From contig JAKQKQ010000228.1 of assembly GCA_029560585.1 (NCBI GenBank), positions 1 through 64,000 on the forward strand: a DNA stretch of 64,000 bases, read 5' to 3'. The notes beneath the pieces are model-generated. The model was not told the origin of the DNA and ran no database searches. It saw nothing but the letters and a program-made list of their open reading frames with translations. The DNA comes from Verrucomicrobiota bacterium (GTDB lineage: Bacteria; Verrucomicrobiota; Verrucomicrobiia; JADLBR01). Positions 62,901 through 64,000 of the stretch are shown here, piece by piece; positions within the stretch are counted from its first letter, which is position 1; every line of letters begins with the position of its first letter. Made by a program: the position numbers and the translations under genes.

Positions 62901-63046
62901 ACCGGACGCGGCATGGGCTGCATTTTGCGGACGAAGAAACCCACCTCGCGTTGTTGCGCGAGGCGGGTTTTCAAGCGACCGAAGTCCGGCGCGACGCCGG
63001 ACGGGGATCGAACGCGTTGCTGGTGGCGCTCAAGGCCCAACGGTGA
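59912..63046 (+). CDS. MMPL/RND-type lipid exporter fused to SAM methyltransferase
   Basis: A 1044-residue protein. The N-terminal 800 residues form an RND-superfamily MMPL exporter with two halves of about six helices (VIFGALGATLFFCLTGDIV, GVTVDFGVYIVYTLD; then NALLIYLLLGRVSLVLVTLL, VVFIVGVGGDYSLFIVL). Each half has its large periplasmic loop. After about residue 820 comes a soluble class I methyltransferase (GEILDLGCGFGIVAHWLTLA, VRGIDFDTKKICVA, ALLCDVLHYFPRE, LRPGGRLVLRDAM). In related aryl-polyene loci these are commonly separate genes. The plus strand switches from C-rich to G-rich near 61.2 kb, inside this gene. Confidence 0.85.
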   Translation: MTGHLVQLHLLLARHRVAILCGLLLVVAAALYFGRRLKLNEDFTDILPMSAPAIAEQITALKRVRQADRLYIDVATTDPTAAPPAEAAARLAAALRQIPHLADLRDEIALEELGIAYEELQSRLPDLLDAASLRALEPLLTSDALERRLAWLKQAMIQPQGMMFKNAARIDPAGIGDPISTHLRALQAGTGDARIVDGRITSADGRHVLLYATPDFPPSATAKSARLIPAVLQAARSIESQFPPGALKISITGAHRATLDNALMIRADTTITSFLATLAIAALILFACRRRLLALLALAPVIFGALGATLFFCLTGDIVSAVALGCGSMLIGVTVDFGVYIVYTLDDAAPADRPELARIIAGLCPALLFGALTTMAAFFIMLFSPISGHRQLGIFGLIGVGLAAAFAMLILPLFIPVQRSGGNARPLPLTTLLQRVFDWRTRNSRLMLPLLALLTLACLFGLTRLKFDGDLARLNGVTTATRQDEAIVRKTWGQALSLTTIVVDGATREEALLKNERVRAVLEKLRSRDVLESFSSLAPLFPSALKEAQNRRDWQAFWTADRQAEVRGSLGAAAARLGFRADAFTPFLEKIAAPATVAPGTNSALQRLTADFWSARDGRVFLTTLVKVGDLERFQRLRAAVQAAVPEAALLNKSALSDEVTKVAQRSLPVFGLLVAALNALLIYLLLGRVSLVLVTLLPMAAAVLWTLGILGLLGLPVDVANFIFVVFIVGVGGDYSLFIVLGELEPLRGCPERSASNGGAVTMTGLTSLLGTGVLVLARHPALFSVGFTALLGISFSLLAALFLVPLCVRWLAQDKPPQTAAPLAPKPLRGAIARLYRFQGPYVCQFVFWKMKTDPLFVAVERTAPPTGEILDLGCGFGIVAHWLTLAAPARRVRGIDFDTKKICVARATALANPRVTFEQGDLLERTEFPACDCALLCDVLHYFPREQKAAILKKTFTALRPGGRLVLRDAMAGDGSAHQVVAWAEKWAVRLGQNRTRHGLHFADEETHLALLREAGFQATEVRRDAGRGSNALLVALKAQR

Positions 63047-63079
63047 ACGGCGAGCAAGGTTTGCAGCAGCGACAGATCG

Positions 63080-63667
63080 TCAGCGGCAATCGTCCCTGTG
63101 CAGCTCCGAGACCCGGTCGGATTTTTCACCGCCAAAGAAATCCCTCTTGATGTCCTCCATGCGCGCCCTGTTCTTCTCCTCGTATTCGGTCACATGCTCG
63201 TTCCGGTTCAGGGCCACAACCCGTTTCTCCCGCCGCTCGAACTCGGGCAGTTTCCCCCGGCGGGCATCACCCTTGTGCAAAGGTATCAGCTGGATATTGC
63301 CGCGCACAAAGCCGTACCCAATATCAATCATGATGTCGTAGGTTTTCTCGGCCGCCAAATCCGCCTTGACCACGGTCACATGATCGGCCCATGCGATAAA
63401 GACATGTTCGCCGGGATCGCAGACAAGCTGAAATTCACTGCCGCCGGGCAGATCGATCAGCATCCTTCCATTCCTGTCGAAGATAGCGAGCTTCTCGATA
63501 CCGCCCCAATTGGACGGCCGGTGAAAATTGACAAGCGCCTTGCCGCCGGGGGGGGATGCGATTCGCTTGGTTAGCGTGAGATGTTTTGGCAGGCCAGCCT
63601 GACTGACGACGGGCAGGCCCATAACGACAAGGGAACAAAGCGCTAACAATCTGAGGAAGGGTATCAT
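63080..63667 (-). CDS. Secreted DUF2846-like protein
   Basis: A 195-residue protein. The signal peptide begins at ATG 63667 (LALCSLVVMGLPVVSQAG). A beta-rich domain follows (ALVNFHRPSNWGGIEKLAIF, MLIDLPGGSEFQLVCDPG, HVFIAWADHVTVVKADL), resembling DUF2846/PEGA-type carbohydrate- or wall-associated domains. The C-terminus is a charged Arg/Glu/Lys coil. The longer upstream frame overlies a repeat and is unlikely. AAAGG about 10 bp before the ATG may be the ribosome binding site. It converges on the exporter gene. Confidence 0.65.
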   Translation of the reverse strand: MIPFLRLLALCSLVVMGLPVVSQAGLPKHLTLTKRIASPPGGKALVNFHRPSNWGGIEKLAIFDRNGRMLIDLPGGSEFQLVCDPGEHVFIAWADHVTVVKADLAAEKTYDIMIDIGYGFVRGNIQLIPLHKGDARRGKLPEFERREKRVVALNRNEHVTEYEEKNRARMEDIKRDFFGGEKSDRVSELHRDDCR

Positions 63668-63710
63668 CTCTTTTGCCTTTCTACTAACTCGAGTATTCAG
63701 GTGCCAGGCA

Positions 63711-63767
63711 GTAGGGGCCTGCTTGCAGGCGATTCCATGCGCGAATCGCTCGCAAGCGCGCTCCCAC
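63711..63767. repeat. REP-like inverted repeat pair
   Basis: Two related palindromic units face each other: GTAGGGGCCTGCTTGCAGGC plus GATTCC, and on the other strand GTGGGAGCGCGCTTGCGAGC plus GATTCG. Each contains its own small palindrome (CCTGCTTGCAGG and CGCTTGCGAGCG). This is the layout of REP/BIME-type interspersed elements, which fold as RNA or DNA hairpins. Confidence 0.65.
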
Positions 63768-64000
63768 GTCTCGTTTTTCACCCCCGGTTGTGCTCTGAAT
63801 GCGCGCCGTCGGGCGGGCGGCCGCGGGGCATGGGATCTGGCTTGAAAAGCCACGCCCGAAGGCTACGGCGCGCCCCAGGGCCCTGTCAAGAAAGTCGATG
63901 GATAAGGACTCACTTACCGATTATAGGTCCTCGCCCAGGCGCGGCATCCCCCGGCGGTCTTCGCAGACACAAGCGAAGGATCGTTCGCAGACCTCATTGC
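63768..64000. other. Terminal stretch with no supportable gene
   Basis: These bases follow the REP pair and contain only short frames. A GC-rich patch (63,810-63,890) and a short imperfect direct repeat around TTCGCAGAC near 63,960-63,995 are visible. I see no start, ribosome binding site or RNA gene. Confidence 0.4.

Noticed and set aside
61570-63150. 526-codon plus-strand frame
   Set aside because: It is a Gly/Arg-rich shadow of the exporter-methyltransferase caused by high GC.
1-64000. CRISPR arrays, tRNA and rRNA genes
   Set aside because: No regularly spaced short repeats or recognisable RNA gene sequences were seen while reading.

Overview
The window comes from a GC-rich bacterium. 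The mix of Hanks-type Ser/Thr kinases with zinc ribbons, WD40 and TPR fusions, PP2C phosphatases, FHA proteins, a bacterial alpha-2-macroglobulin paired with PBP1C, and an acyl-CoA ligase / DUF2062 glycosyltransferase / MMPL exporter set suggests the Planctomycetes-Verrucomicrobia-Lentisphaerae group. This is inference from gene content. There is no rRNA, tRNA or taxonomic marker gene in the window.

Layout. 1-971: truncated IS3-family element inserted beside the tail of a DUF932 gene. 1131-7355: secreted lipoprotein, GAF-SpoIIE phosphatase, FHA-cyclase, zinc-ribbon pseudokinase, and an ECF sigma/anti-sigma pair. 7706-12718: tight six-gene operon joining vWA, FHA, a TolQ/ExbB-type proton channel, PP2C and a TolR-like/vWA protein. 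13406-14264: truncated IS630 transposase and a gene remnant. 14333-34703: kinase island with a 1442-aa propeller/zinc/kinase/TPR protein, an FHA-kinase plus PP2C pair, a six-gene minus-strand operon (kinase, PP2C, trypsin-like protease-FHA, FHA, two kinases with periplasmic NTF2-like domains) and a 1265-aa zinc ribbon/kinase/TPR/WD40 protein. 34866-43202: small secreted, membrane and broken genes, including a truncated NADAR domain, a CPBP membrane protein and a lipoprotein interrupted by an in-frame UGA. 43485-47666: operon of a tandem-cyclase/TIR-like protein, a methyltransferase and a double GNAT. 48086-56319: alpha-2-macroglobulin and pbpC. 56318-57320: debris (second DUF932 tail, IS66 and IS256 fragments). 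57452-63046: acyl-CoA ligase, glycosyltransferase-DUF2062, and an MMPL exporter fused to a methyltransferase. 63080-64000: secreted protein and a REP-like inverted repeat.

How the genes work together (inference). From about 1.9 to 34.7 kb the content is almost entirely phospho-signalling: six kinases that look catalytically intact, one pseudokinase, four phosphatases, seven FHA proteins, two vWA proteins and an ECF sigma factor. Several members span the membrane with periplasmic sensor-like domains. The proton-channel/vWA/FHA operon could couple ion flow or mechanical work to a phosphorylation-controlled assembly, loosely recalling ZorA/ZorB stators and TerY-P vWA/PP2C/kinase triads. The cyclase-TIR-like protein is a separate candidate nucleotide-signal conflict system, comparable in parts to Pycsar. 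The two DUF932 remnants near the ends suggest, but do not prove, that the interval is an accessory region.
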